Shown in pieces: positions 1 to 8,492 of a stretch of DNA of 64,000 bases (its first letter is position 1; each line of letters begins with the position of its first letter). The stretch is from Actinomycetes bacterium. Its GTDB lineage: Bacteria > Actinomycetota > Actinomycetes > Mycobacteriales > Mycobacteriaceae. The notes below the pieces were generated by a model. It ran no database searches. It had not been told where the DNA came from and saw only the letters and a list, made by a program, of their open reading frames with translations. Where the stretch lies: positions 62,001-126,000 of the forward strand of contig JAEXZY010000099.1 in the NCBI GenBank assembly GCA_023404955.1. The letters are read 5' to 3'. The position numbers and the translations under genes were made by a program.

Positions 1-21
1 CGCGCCCTCTAGACTGACCGC

Positions 22-1968
22 GTGGCGGGCGACGGGACGCGAGGACGGGGCAGGATCCCCGATCGCGACATCGCCGCCATCCGGGAGCGGGTCAGCATCG
101 ACGACGTCGTCGGCGACTACGTACAGCTGCGCCGCGCGGGCGCGGACTCCCTCAAGGGACTGTGCCCCTTCCACGACGAGAAGTCGCCGTCGTTCCACGT
201 CCGCCCCAACCACGGCCACTTCCACTGCTTCGGCTGCGGTGAGGGCGGTGACGTCTATGCGTTCCTGCAGAAGATCGAGCACGTCAGCTTCGTCGAAGCC
301 GTCGAACTGCTCGCCGACAAGGTCGGCTACACCGTCACCTACACCGGTGCGTCGAGCACCAACGTGCAGCGCGACCGGGGGAGCCGCAGCCGGCTGCTGG
401 CCGCCAACTCGGCCGCGCAGGAGTTCTACGCCGAGGCCCTGCAGAGCGCCGAGGCTGCGCCGGCCCGGCAGTACCTGATCGACCGCAACTTCGACGCCGA
501 GGCCGCCGCCAGGTTCGGCTGCGGTTTCGCTCCGTCGGGGTGGGACTCGCTGACCAAACATCTGCTGCGCAAGGGCTTCGAGTTCAAGGAGCTCGAAGCC
601 GCCGGGCTGTCTCGGGAAGGTCGCCGCGGCCCGATGGACCGGTTCCACCGCCGGCTGCTGTGGCCTATCCGCGCCAGCGGCGGGGAAGTGATCGGCTTCG
701 GAGCGCGCCGGATCTTCGACGACGACCAGATGGAAGCCAAGTACGTCAACACCCCGGAAACCGTGCTGTACAAGAAGTCCGCGGTGCTGTTCGGTCTGGA
801 CCTCGCCAAGCGCGACATCGCCAAGGCGCACCGTGCCGTCGTCGTCGAGGGCTACACCGACGTGATGGCGATGCATCTGGCCGGGGAGACCACCGCGGTC
901 GCTTCCTGCGGCACGGCTTTCGGCGACGGTCACCTGGGCCTGTTGCGCCGGCTGATGATGGACGACAACTGGTACCGCGGCGAGCTCATCTTCGTGTTCG
1001 ACGGGGACGCGGCGGGGCAGGCGGCCGCCCTGAAGGCCTTCGACGGGGATCAGCAGGTGTCCGGAAAGTCCTTCGTCGCAGTCGCTTCCGACGGGATGGA
1101 CCCCTGCGACCTCCGGTTGAAGTCCGGTGACACGGCGCTGCGGGACCTGGTGGCGCGGCGCATCCCGATGTTCGAGTTCGCGATCCGCAGCCTGATCCCG
1201 GCCGGGGACGTCCTCGACAACGATCCGCAGGCCCAGGTCGACGCCCTGCGCCGGTGTGTCCCGCTGGTCGCCCGGATTCGGGATTACGCGCTGCGTGACG
1301 AGTACGCGCGGCGGTTGGCGGGCTGGACCGGGTGGCGCGACGAGGCGCAGGTGCTCTCTCGGGTGCGGGAGGAGGCCGCGAAGAGGGGCATGCCCGACCG
1401 ATCGCGCCGCCGCGCGACGACGACGGCTGAGCAGACGATGACGACTCGGCCGCGCCCGGCCGACGGTGCCGGCCGGCCCAATCCGGCAGATCCCACACTG
1501 TGGCCGCAGCGTGAGGCCCTCAAGTCCGGCCTGCAGTATCCGGCCCTGGCCGGTCCGGTGTTCGACTCGCTGGCCGCCGAGAGTTTCACCCACCCGGGAT
1601 ACGCCGCGGTGCGGGCCGCGATCGAGGCGGCCGGCGGCACTGCGGGTGGCCTGACCGGCGCCCAGTGGATCGAAGCCGTCCGCGACCAGGCAGCCAGTCC
1701 AGCGACGGCAAGCCTGGTCAACGAGCTCAGCGTGGAGGCGATCAACGCCGACGACGAGCGGCTGCCGCGTTACATCGGGGGCGTGCTGGCCCGCCTGCAG
1801 GAAGTGTGGATCGGCCGTCAGATCGCCGAGGTCAAGTCGAAGCTGCAGCGGATGTCGCCGGTGGAGCAGGGCGACGAGTACCACGCGCTCTTCGGGGATC
1901 TGGTCGCGATGGAGGCCTACCGCCGCAGCCTGCTCGAACAGGCAAGTGGTGACGACCTGACTGCATGA
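22..1968 (+). CDS. dnaG: DNA primase DnaG
   Basis: This is the primase that makes RNA primers for chromosome replication with the DnaB helicase. At 648 residues it is full length for an actinobacterial DnaG. The N-terminal CHC2 zinc finger is visible (Cys48, His51, Cys69, Cys72). The RNA-polymerase/TOPRIM core follows, with the EGYTD motif near residue 276 and FDGDAAG near residue 328 holding the metal-binding acidic residues. The C-terminal ~150 residues match the helicase-binding region. The GTG at 22 is the only upstream start in the window; a later start just before RIPDRDIAAI (residue 11) is possible. In M. tuberculosis dnaG (Rv2343c) lies beside dgt, which would be to the left of this window. 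Confidence 0.97.
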   Translation: MAGDGTRGRGRIPDRDIAAIRERVSIDDVVGDYVQLRRAGADSLKGLCPFHDEKSPSFHVRPNHGHFHCFGCGEGGDVYAFLQKIEHVSFVEAVELLADKVGYTVTYTGASSTNVQRDRGSRSRLLAANSAAQEFYAEALQSAEAAPARQYLIDRNFDAEAAARFGCGFAPSGWDSLTKHLLRKGFEFKELEAAGLSREGRRGPMDRFHRRLLWPIRASGGEVIGFGARRIFDDDQMEAKYVNTPETVLYKKSAVLFGLDLAKRDIAKAHRAVVVEGYTDVMAMHLAGETTAVASCGTAFGDGHLGLLRRLMMDDNWYRGELIFVFDGDAAGQAAALKAFDGDQQVSGKSFVAVASDGMDPCDLRLKSGDTALRDLVARRIPMFEFAIRSLIPAGDVLDNDPQAQVDALRRCVPLVARIRDYALRDEYARRLAGWTGWRDEAQVLSRVREEAAKRGMPDRSRRRATTTAEQTMTTRPRPADGAGRPNPADPTLWPQREALKSGLQYPALAGPVFDSLAAESFTHPGYAAVRAAIEAAGGTAGGLTGAQWIEAVRDQAASPATASLVNELSVEAINADDERLPRYIGGVLARLQEVWIGRQIAEVKSKLQRMSPVEQGDEYHALFGDLVAMEAYRRSLLEQASGDDLTA

Positions 1969-2028
1969 TCCGGCCCGCCGGGTTATGGTGTGTGCGTCAA
2001 CAGTCGGGGAGAAGGCGAGTTGTCTGTG

Positions 2029-2316
2029 ATGTTCGTGCCCACCATTCGCACCCATGCAACGCGTCTGATCGTCGGCGCCGTCGCTGCTGCAGCCGTCGCC
2101 GTCCCGATGTACGCCTCGCTGACCAGCCCTGATGTCACCGCGCAGGCCGGGCCGAAGTGCCTCGCCTGGTTCGGCAACCAGGAAGACGGCCACTGCCTCG
2201 GCTACTCGAACGGCACCCCCGCGGCCATCGGCACGCCGGGTGTCGCGTTCGGCAACGGCGGCATCACCACCGGGCCGCTGCTGCCCGGCACGTCGTTCAA
2301 CTCCAACTTCGGCTAG
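2029..2316 (+). CDS. small exported mycobacterial protein (Rv2342-like)
   Basis: A 95-residue protein with an N-terminal hydrophobic stretch rich in Ala/Val and an Ala-x-Ala-like cleavage region near residue 38, followed by a short Gly/Asn-rich mature part with two cysteines. It sits between dnaG and tRNA-Asn, exactly where M. tuberculosis has Rv2342. Its function is unknown; it is probably secreted or cell-wall associated. An in-frame GTG at 1990 and a TTG at 2020 lie upstream. I chose ATG 2029 because it starts directly before the basic residues of the signal peptide. The stop overlaps by 4 bases with the convergent gene. Confidence 0.8.
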   Translation: MFVPTIRTHATRLIVGAVAAAAVAVPMYASLTSPDVTAQAGPKCLAWFGNQEDGHCLGYSNGTPAAIGTPGVAFGNGGITTGPLLPGTSFNSNFG

Positions 2317-2576
2317 CGCTTCTCGCCCGCCGCTCGTCGCTCGACCTGCCCCGGCCCGAATACTTCGGTGCCGGCGTCGATCGGCGTCACTTCCACCATC
2401 GTCGGGTCGGGGGACACCCGCTCGGCGATTTTGCGCCGTCCCGCGTCGATCACCGCGCGGGCGGCCGGGCTGCCCGTGACGGCACGGTAGGTGCCGGCGA
2501 GTTGTTCGTAGCGCTGCCGTCCGGCCTTGGTGCCCAACACGTAGCCGACGGCCGCAACGGCGACATACCCGATCAC
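2313..2576 (-). CDS. YtxH-like small membrane-anchored protein
   Basis: An 87-residue protein beginning VIGYVAVAAVGYVLG, a short hydrophobic N-terminal anchor, followed by a basic amphipathic region (TKAGRQRYEQL) and an acidic tail. This anchor-plus-helix pattern is typical of actinobacterial YtxH-type proteins. The GTG start at 2576 is chosen because GGAGGAG lies 5 bases before it on the minus strand. A longer frame to 2642 adds only a basic, compositionally unlike leader. Function unknown. Confidence 0.7.
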   Translation of the reverse strand: MIGYVAVAAVGYVLGTKAGRQRYEQLAGTYRAVTGSPAARAVIDAGRRKIAERVSPDPTMVEVTPIDAGTEVFGPGQVERRAAGEKR

Positions 2577-2752
2577 AGAACTCCTCCACAGCGTTCTCGC
2601 GAGGCGGCGCAACCGGATCCCGCGCCACCCTTCTGCGTCCATCCTGCCTCACGCACGGGGCTGCGCGCCCGGTCGGCAACGCATTGGCAACCGCGGCCCG
2701 CCGTAGGCTAGAGTGCTCTCTGGCCCGCGGCGAACAGTCTGCGGGAGGGCAA

Positions 2753-2828
<76 letters not shown>

Positions 2829-2881
2829 CCCATTTTCGCCGCGCCGCGATGAGTGTGGCGTCGGCGGGCAGTCTGAAGTCC

Positions 2882-3445
2882 ATGGGACACCTCATCTACG
2901 GCTTCAACGTCTCGGTGGATGGCTACATCGCCGACGCGCACGGCTCCATCGAGTGGAGTGAGCCGAGCGACGAACTCCACCAATACTGGAACGACTTCGA
3001 ACGTGATACCGCGCTGTCGCTGTACGGCCGCAAGCTCTACGAGCTGATGTCGTCGTACTGGCCCACTGCTGACGAGGCCCCGGACGCGACGCCGCTGATC
3101 GTCGACTTCGCCCGCGTCTGGCGGGCCATGCCCAAAGTCGTGTTCTCCCGCACTCTGGAGTCCGTCGACTGGAACTCCCGCCTGGAACGCGGTGACCCGG
3201 TCGAGGTGATCCGCAGGCTGAAGACCGACACCGACGGCCAGCTCGAGATCGCCGGGGCAACGCTGGCCGCGCCGGTCGTGCAGGCCGGCCTCGTCGACGA
3301 GTACCGGATCGTGGTCGCCCCCACCGCGGTGGGCGGCGGGACACGGTTCTTCCCGACCCTGCCGTCGTGGATCTCGTTGCGACTGATCGAGAACCGCACG
3401 TTCCCGGGCGGCACCGTGCTGCTGCGCTACGAGGTCACTGCTTAG
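2882..3445 (+). CDS. dihydrofolate reductase-fold (RibD C-terminal domain) protein
   Basis: A 187-residue protein of the family that shares its fold with dihydrofolate reductase and the RibD reductase domain. Visible signatures are the opening strand with NVSVDGYIAD, the LYGRKLYE segment, and the Gly-rich GGGTRFF near the C-terminus. Family members are NADPH-dependent reductases, mostly without a known substrate. ATG 2882 is chosen because the protein then begins directly with the first beta strand. The longer open frame runs back into the tRNA gene and cannot be coding there. Confidence 0.87.
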   Translation: MGHLIYGFNVSVDGYIADAHGSIEWSEPSDELHQYWNDFERDTALSLYGRKLYELMSSYWPTADEAPDATPLIVDFARVWRAMPKVVFSRTLESVDWNSRLERGDPVEVIRRLKTDTDGQLEIAGATLAAPVVQAGLVDEYRIVVAPTAVGGGTRFFPTLPSWISLRLIENRTFPGGTVLLRYEVTA

Positions 3446-3473
3446 GCTGCGGGGCGCACCTATCCTGGGAGCC

Positions 3474-3944
3474 ATGCGTTTTTCGCCCGCCCTCGTTGCG
3501 GCGGTGATGAGCACAGCACTGCTCGGCGCGTGCGGGTGGAGCCCGCCCAGTGCGGCGCCGACGAGCACCCAGGCATGTGGCCCAGGACCGGACGCGCAAG
3601 CCGTCGCCGCGGAGATCTCGATGTTGCCGCAGGCGTCGTGGACGGAGACTGCGCGCGGGCACGCCGCCGACTGCCGCCTCAACTGGGTGGTGGTCGGCTC
3701 GGGCACCGCGTCCGACAGCCCTGCGCAGGTGCTGTTCTTCGACGGCGACAAAGGCGTCGGATCACCGACACCGGACGCCCGGCCCTACATCAGCGTCGCC
3801 GCACAGGGCGACCACGATGCCCGCGTGCAGTATCAGTGGCGGCAGGGCTCCGACCCGGCGTGCTGCCCCACCGGGGTGGGGTCGGCGCGCGTCACCCTGG
3901 AAGAGGGCCGGTTGACGATTCTCGACCCCATCCCCGGGCCCTGA
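3474..3944 (+). CDS. LppP/LprE-family lipoprotein
   Basis: A 156-residue lipoprotein with the lipobox LLGAC at residues 16-20, so lipidation at Cys20 and attachment to the outer face of the membrane are expected. The mature part has cysteines and the CRLNWV pattern characteristic of the mycobacterial LppP/LprE family. Some members are cell-envelope factors linked to survival in macrophages, but the molecular role is unclear. It converges with the acyl-CoA dehydrogenase gene one base downstream, with no room for a conventional terminator. Confidence 0.85.
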   Translation: MRFSPALVAAVMSTALLGACGWSPPSAAPTSTQACGPGPDAQAVAAEISMLPQASWTETARGHAADCRLNWVVVGSGTASDSPAQVLFFDGDKGVGSPTPDARPYISVAAQGDHDARVQYQWRQGSDPACCPTGVGSARVTLEEGRLTILDPIPGP

Positions 3945-3945
3945 C

Positions 3946-5907
3946 TCAGATCACGCCCGCGCTGGTCGCATCCTGGCGGGTGTGCTCGTCGGCGTCCGGA
4001 ATGTGCTCGGGGTGCAGCATCTCGGCGTACCGCAACTGCTCGGGGATTCCGAAGCCGTCGACCAGCAGCTCGGCGTAGGGCCGCAGCCGCTTGCAACGGT
4101 CGTTGATCGCGCGGGTCACCGCCTTGGCGCGTTCGGTGGACAGGAAGCGATGCTCGACGAACCACGACTTGTCCTCGTCGATCACGGTCAGCGCGTACAG
4201 GTCGCACACCAGGCCGAGGATCTCCCGCGCGGTCCGGTCCTGGCAGGAGTCGATACCGGCGACGAACGCCTCGAACACGATGCGGTCGATGTGGGCCTGT
4301 GCCACGTGCAGCACGTGGTCCTGCACGGCGTTGAACGCCTCGAACGCGCTCCCTTCCTTGGACTTGCTCTGCAGCCGTCGCGCCACCGACGCGGTCATGT
4401 ACTCCTCGCGGTCTTCCAGCATCTTGGCCTGGGTGCCGCGGTTGAAGAGGCTGCCCTCTTCCTCGTTGTCCTCGCGCGAATCCAGGATCGTCTGCATGAT
4501 CGTCTGCGCCGCAGTGCGTTTGAGCACCCGCTCCCCGGCGAACCGCGCCGCGAAGCCGACCCACTCGACGGGGCTCATGCCCTTGATGTCGTCGGCGTAG
4601 GCGGTCAGCAGCTCCTTGGCCACCAGCTGGAACAGCACGTGGTTGTCACCCTCGAAGGTCGTGAACACGTCGGTGTCGGCCTTGAGGGCGATGAGCCGGT
4701 TCTCGGCGAGATAGCCGGCGCCACCGCAGGCTTCCCGCGCCTCCTGGATGGCGCGGGTGGCGTGCCAGGTGTTGGCGGCCTTGAGTCCCGCGGCGCGGGA
4801 TTCGAGCTCGCGCTGCTCCTCGGGGTCCGGGTCGTCGGCGGTCTGCAGTTCGTGACACTTGGCCACCAGCTCGTTCTGCGCGAACTGCAGCGCATACGAG
4901 CGGGCGATCAACGGGAAGAGCCGACGCTGGTGGATCAGGTAGTCCATCAGCAGTACCTCGCCGCCATCCGGGTCGGAGAACTGACGACGCTGCAGCGCGT
5001 AGCGCGTCGCGATGTCGAGCGCGACGCGGGCGGCGGCGCCGGCGCTGCCGCCGACCGTCACCCGGCCACGGATCAGCGTGCCGAGCATCGTGAAGAAGCG
5101 CCGGTTCGGGTTCTCGATCGGGGAGCTGTAGGTGCCGTCCGCCGCGACGTCGGCGTACTTGTTGAGCAGGTTCTCCCGGGGGACGCGCACGTTGTCGAAC
5201 TGGATGCGGCCGTTGTCCACGCCGGGCAGGCCGCCCTTGTAGTGACAGTCCGAGGTGGTGACACCGGGCAGGTCGTTTCCGTCCTCGTCGCGGATCGGCA
5301 CGACGAAGCAGTGCACGCCGTGGCCTTCTCCATCCGGCGTGATCAGCTGGGCGAAAACTGTTGCGAATCGCGCCGTTTCGGCCGCGCCTCCGATGTAGTC
5401 CTTGCGTGAGGACGGGGTGGGGGAGTCGATCACGAACTCTTCGGTGGCCGGGTCATAGGTGGCCGTCGTCTCCAGGGACTGGACGTCACTGCCGTGGCCC
5501 GTCTCGGTCATCGCGAAGCATCCGAGCACCTCGAGGTCGATGAGCTTCTTGACGTAGGCCTCGTGATGACGCTCGGTGCCGAGGTTTTCGATCGCGCCAC
5601 CGAAGAGGCCCCACTGGACCCCCGCCTTCACCATGAGCGAGAGATCGCTCATCGCGAGCATCTCGATCTGCGTGACGGCCGCGCCGACGTCACCGTTGCC
5701 GCCGTGCTCCTTCTTGAAGCCGTCCTCGGCCGCGCCGCGCGACGCCATGATGCGCATCTGTTCGGCGACCTTGGTGCGCGCGATCACGGTGTTGGGGGTG
5801 TAATGCGGTCGGAAGACATCGTTGCTGAGTTCCTTGCGCATCGCGTTCTTGGTGTCTCGCCAGCGGCCGTCGAGGCAGTTCCGCAGATACTCCGCAGTGG
5901 TGGTCAT
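3946..5907 (-). CDS. acyl-CoA dehydrogenase / acyl-CoA oxidase family protein
   Basis: A 653-residue flavoprotein, longer than typical 380-400 residue acyl-CoA dehydrogenases and close in size to the acyl-CoA oxidase-like branch. Visible features are MTETGHGSDV in the FAD/substrate region, the helical segment with GGAGYLAENR, and FEGDNHVLFQL, a motif typical of the acyl-CoA oxidase-like branch. It should catalyse the first, alpha-beta dehydrogenation step of fatty-acid beta-oxidation in the cytosol. ATG 5907 (MTTTAEYLRN) is chosen over the upstream ATG at 5940, which adds 11 unrelated residues. Whether the electron acceptor is ETF or oxygen cannot be read from sequence. Confidence 0.9.
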   Translation of the reverse strand: MTTTAEYLRNCLDGRWRDTKNAMRKELSNDVFRPHYTPNTVIARTKVAEQMRIMASRGAAEDGFKKEHGGNGDVGAAVTQIEMLAMSDLSLMVKAGVQWGLFGGAIENLGTERHHEAYVKKLIDLEVLGCFAMTETGHGSDVQSLETTATYDPATEEFVIDSPTPSSRKDYIGGAAETARFATVFAQLITPDGEGHGVHCFVVPIRDEDGNDLPGVTTSDCHYKGGLPGVDNGRIQFDNVRVPRENLLNKYADVAADGTYSSPIENPNRRFFTMLGTLIRGRVTVGGSAGAAARVALDIATRYALQRRQFSDPDGGEVLLMDYLIHQRRLFPLIARSYALQFAQNELVAKCHELQTADDPDPEEQRELESRAAGLKAANTWHATRAIQEAREACGGAGYLAENRLIALKADTDVFTTFEGDNHVLFQLVAKELLTAYADDIKGMSPVEWVGFAARFAGERVLKRTAAQTIMQTILDSREDNEEEGSLFNRGTQAKMLEDREEYMTASVARRLQSKSKEGSAFEAFNAVQDHVLHVAQAHIDRIVFEAFVAGIDSCQDRTAREILGLVCDLYALTVIDEDKSWFVEHRFLSTERAKAVTRAINDRCKRLRPYAELLVDGFGIPEQLRYAEMLHPEHIPDADEHTRQDATSAGVI

Positions 5908-6000
5908 ATGTCGACGGTAGCCCCAGAAACCGTCGCGCAAACTGTGATGTCACAAACCCGTCCGAACCCCGCGTGAGGCGACGCTGTGTCGCGGCGTTGA

Positions 6001-6732
6001 ATGATCGCCATGACCGAGTCGCCGGGGGAACCGGTAGGAGTTCACGTCGAGGATCATCGGCACGCCGACGTGACCGGCGGGTGGCTGCGCGCCGCCACAT
6101 TCGGAGCGATGGACGGCTTGGTCAGCAACACGGCGCTGATCGCCGGGGTGGCCGCCAGCGCATCGGCGCACACCGTCGTGATCAGCGGCGTGGCGGGGCT
6201 GCTGGCCGGCAGCTTCTCGATGGCACTCGGCGAGTACACATCGGTGACGACGGCCAACGAGCAGATCGACTCCGAGGTGCGCGTGGAGAGGAAATCCTTT
6301 GCGCGGCAACCCGAGGCGGAGCAGGCGGAGCTGGTGGCCAAGCTCATGGCGCTCGGGATGTCCGCTCAGACGGCGACCACGGCGTCCGAGGAGATCCACC
6401 GCGACGATCGCACGGCGATCAACTTCCATCTGATCCAGGAACTCGGGGTCGACCCGCGGGAGAAGCCCTCACCCTGGCTGGCCGCCGGCTCGTCGTTCGT
6501 GATGTTCGCCATCGGGGCGATCATCCCGCTGATCCCGTACCTGCTCGGCCACGAATCGCTGTGGGCCGGATTGGCTTTCGGCGGTGTCGGGCTCATGCTC
6601 GCCGGCGCCGCGGCGGCCCGCATCACCCGCCGGTCACCGTTCTTCGGCTCAGCCCGGCAGTTGACGTTCGGGGCGGTCGCGATCGGCGCGACCTACCTCG
6701 TCGGGCACCTCATCGGTGTCGCGGCGAGCTGA
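6001..6732 (+). CDS. VIT1/CCC1 family transmembrane transporter
   Basis: A 243-residue membrane protein of the vacuolar iron transporter-like family. It has the conserved first helix with MDGLVSNTALIAGV, a second helix with the small-residue-rich SMALGEYTSV, a cytoplasmic helical segment rich in Glu (residues ~85-140, equivalent to the metal-binding domain of VIT1), and three C-terminal hydrophobic helices. Family members export or store Fe2+/Mn2+. ATG 6001 and ATG 6010 are both possible. It converges with the MFS gene 7 bases downstream. Confidence 0.85.
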   Translation: MIAMTESPGEPVGVHVEDHRHADVTGGWLRAATFGAMDGLVSNTALIAGVAASASAHTVVISGVAGLLAGSFSMALGEYTSVTTANEQIDSEVRVERKSFARQPEAEQAELVAKLMALGMSAQTATTASEEIHRDDRTAINFHLIQELGVDPREKPSPWLAAGSSFVMFAIGAIIPLIPYLLGHESLWAGLAFGGVGLMLAGAAAARITRRSPFFGSARQLTFGAVAIGATYLVGHLIGVAAS

Positions 6733-6738
6733 CGGGGC

Positions 6739-7968
6739 TCAGCTCTCGTTACCCACGGTGACGGCCTCGGCCTCGTCGCGCAGCTCGTCGAGCTCGGTCT
6801 CGTCGCCATCGATGTGGGTCAGGTACCCCCGCGACGCGGTCAGCACCAGTGCGCCCAGCAGAACTGCTCCCGCGCCGACCCAGAACGGCAGGTGTGCGCT
6901 GATCTGCTCGCCGAGCACCCCGGCGAGCCACGGGGCGACGGCGGCGCCGGAGAATCGCATGAAGCTGTAGGCGGCTGAGGCGACACCGCGTTCCACCGGG
7001 GCGGCCTTCATTACGGTCTCGGTGATCAGCGTGTTGTTGATGCCGATCCACAGGCCTGCGACGACGACGCAGGCGGCCAGCACCGGCTTGTGGTCGGTCC
7101 ACACCGCCATCGCGGCCAGCGTGGCGGTCATCAGCAGCAGGTTGACCACGAGCGTGCGCACGGTGCCGAAGCGGTGCTGCAGACGGGGCGCGACGAACAC
7201 CGAGGTGAAGGCCAGGGCCAGACCCCAGCCGAAGAAGATCAGCCCGATCTCCTGTGCGCCCATGTCGAGGGGGAACGGGGTGAACGCCAGCAGTGTGAAG
7301 AAGCCGAAGTTGTAGAGCAGCGCGGTGACCGCGACGCCGAGCAGGCCGCGGTGCGCGAGTGCCCGGAACGGGTCGGCCAGCGTGGTCGCGCGGGCGGCCG
7401 GCGGCGTGGTGGGCAGCAGGAACGTGGTCACCACCAGTGCGATCGCCATCAGCGCGGAGACGCCGAAAAACGGCCCCCGCCAGGAGATCTCACCGAGGAC
7501 ACCGCCGACGAGGGGGCCGACGGCGATGCCCAGCCCCAGCGCGGCCTCGTACAGGATGATCGCCTGGGCGACCGATCCCCGTGCCGAGCTGACGATCGTG
7601 GCCAGCGCGGTGGCGATGAAGAGCGCGTTGCCCAGCCCCCACAGCGCCCGCCAGCCGACGATGCCCATCACGGTGTCGGAGAGTCCGGCGAGCCCCGCTC
7701 CGGCGATGATGATCACCAGACCGATCAGCAGCGTGCGCTTCGGGCCGATCCGGCTGGACACGACGCCGGTGATCAGCATCGCGACACCCATCACGGCCAT
7801 GTAGCTGGTGAACAGCAATGACACCTGGGACGGGGAGGCGTTCAGGTTGTCGGCGATCGGCTTGAGGATCGGGTCGACGAGACCGATCCCCATGAACGCC
7901 ACGACGGACGCGAACGCGACCGCCCAGACAGCCTTGGGCTGACGCCACATCTGTGTATCGGCAGACAC
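6739..7968 (-). CDS. MFS drug/solute efflux transporter
   Basis: A 409-residue major facilitator protein with about 12 hydrophobic segments. It contains the helix 2-3 loop motif SSRIGPKR and the antiporter-type helix 5 segment LGLGIAVGPLVGGVLG, consistent with a drug:H+ antiporter. It starts at GTG 7968, 20 bases after the stop of the marR gene on the same strand, with AAAGGAG upstream of the start. The two genes therefore look like an operon in which the regulator controls the pump. The substrate cannot be deduced. Confidence 0.9.
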   Translation of the reverse strand: MSADTQMWRQPKAVWAVAFASVVAFMGIGLVDPILKPIADNLNASPSQVSLLFTSYMAVMGVAMLITGVVSSRIGPKRTLLIGLVIIIAGAGLAGLSDTVMGIVGWRALWGLGNALFIATALATIVSSARGSVAQAIILYEAALGLGIAVGPLVGGVLGEISWRGPFFGVSALMAIALVVTTFLLPTTPPAARATTLADPFRALAHRGLLGVAVTALLYNFGFFTLLAFTPFPLDMGAQEIGLIFFGWGLALAFTSVFVAPRLQHRFGTVRTLVVNLLLMTATLAAMAVWTDHKPVLAACVVVAGLWIGINNTLITETVMKAAPVERGVASAAYSFMRFSGAAVAPWLAGVLGEQISAHLPFWVGAGAVLLGALVLTASRGYLTHIDGDETELDELRDEAEAVTVGNES

Positions 7969-7988
7969 CGCCGAACCACTCCTTTCGG

Positions 7989-8435
7989 TCAGTTGGACAG
8001 CGACGCCGACGTGGCGTCGTCGATGAGACGGCGCAGCACGCCGACGGCCTCGGTGAGGCAGGCGCGGTCAGCCTCGCTGAGCCGCTCGAGATAGGGGTCC
8101 ACGGCCGCGCCACGATCGGCACGGGCCTGAAGCAGAGTCTTCTTGCCGTGTTCGGTGATCCGGATCAGCACTGCCCGCGCGTCGAGCGGGTCTGTCGTTC
8201 GCGTCACCATTCCGGCGTCTTCGAGCCGACGCACCTGCGTGGTCATCGTGGGTTGTGAGCAGTGGTCCAGCGCGGCCAGATCGGAGATCCGTGCCTCGCC
8301 GCGGTCATCGATCGTCGACAGCAGGCGGGCCTGCGCGAACGGGAGGGGGATGCGAACCCGCTGGTTGGCCATGCGATTGAGCCGCGCCACCACCGAGAGC
8401 AGGTCGGAACCGAGCGTGGAGGACATGCCCTCCAT
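7989..8435 (-). CDS. MarR family transcriptional regulator
   Basis: A 148-residue winged-helix regulator. The DNA-recognition helix region (SDLAALDHCSQPTMTTQVRRLEDAG) is followed by the wing with the DxRAVLIRIT signature of MarR proteins. It is first in an operon with the MFS gene and divergent from the ECF transporter. The likely operator abuts its start codon (8436-8460). With ATG 8435 there is no ribosome-binding site or space for one, so a leaderless mRNA is plausible; ATG 8426 is an alternative. Rv2327 occupies this place in M. tuberculosis. It probably represses its own operon and perhaps the divergent transporter. Confidence 0.9.
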   Translation of the reverse strand: MEGMSSTLGSDLLSVVARLNRMANQRVRIPLPFAQARLLSTIDDRGEARISDLAALDHCSQPTMTTQVRRLEDAGMVTRTTDPLDARAVLIRITEHGKKTLLQARADRGAAVDPYLERLSEADRACLTEAVGVLRRLIDDATSASLSN

Positions 8436-8460
8436 GATTGCATAGAATTCCTATGCATTC
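8436..8460. promoter_or_regulatory. palindromic operator of the MarR regulator
   Basis: Two 10-base arms, GATTGCATAG and CTATGCATTC, flank the 5-base centre AATTC. Nine of ten positions are complementary, and the inner 6 bp (GCATAG/CTATGC) are perfect. The element lies exactly between the marR start (8435, minus) and the divergent transporter start (8493, plus). This is the usual position and size of a MarR dimer site, and it would let one site control both directions. Confidence 0.72.
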
Positions 8461-8492
8461 CACCCAGGGTGCCCGACTGGCAGAATCGTGAA

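Noticed and set aside
3982..5409. 475-codon plus-strand open frame antisense to the acyl-CoA dehydrogenase gene
   Set aside because: High-GC DNA keeps the opposite strand open; the translation has no domain and the minus-strand gene is a clear flavoprotein.
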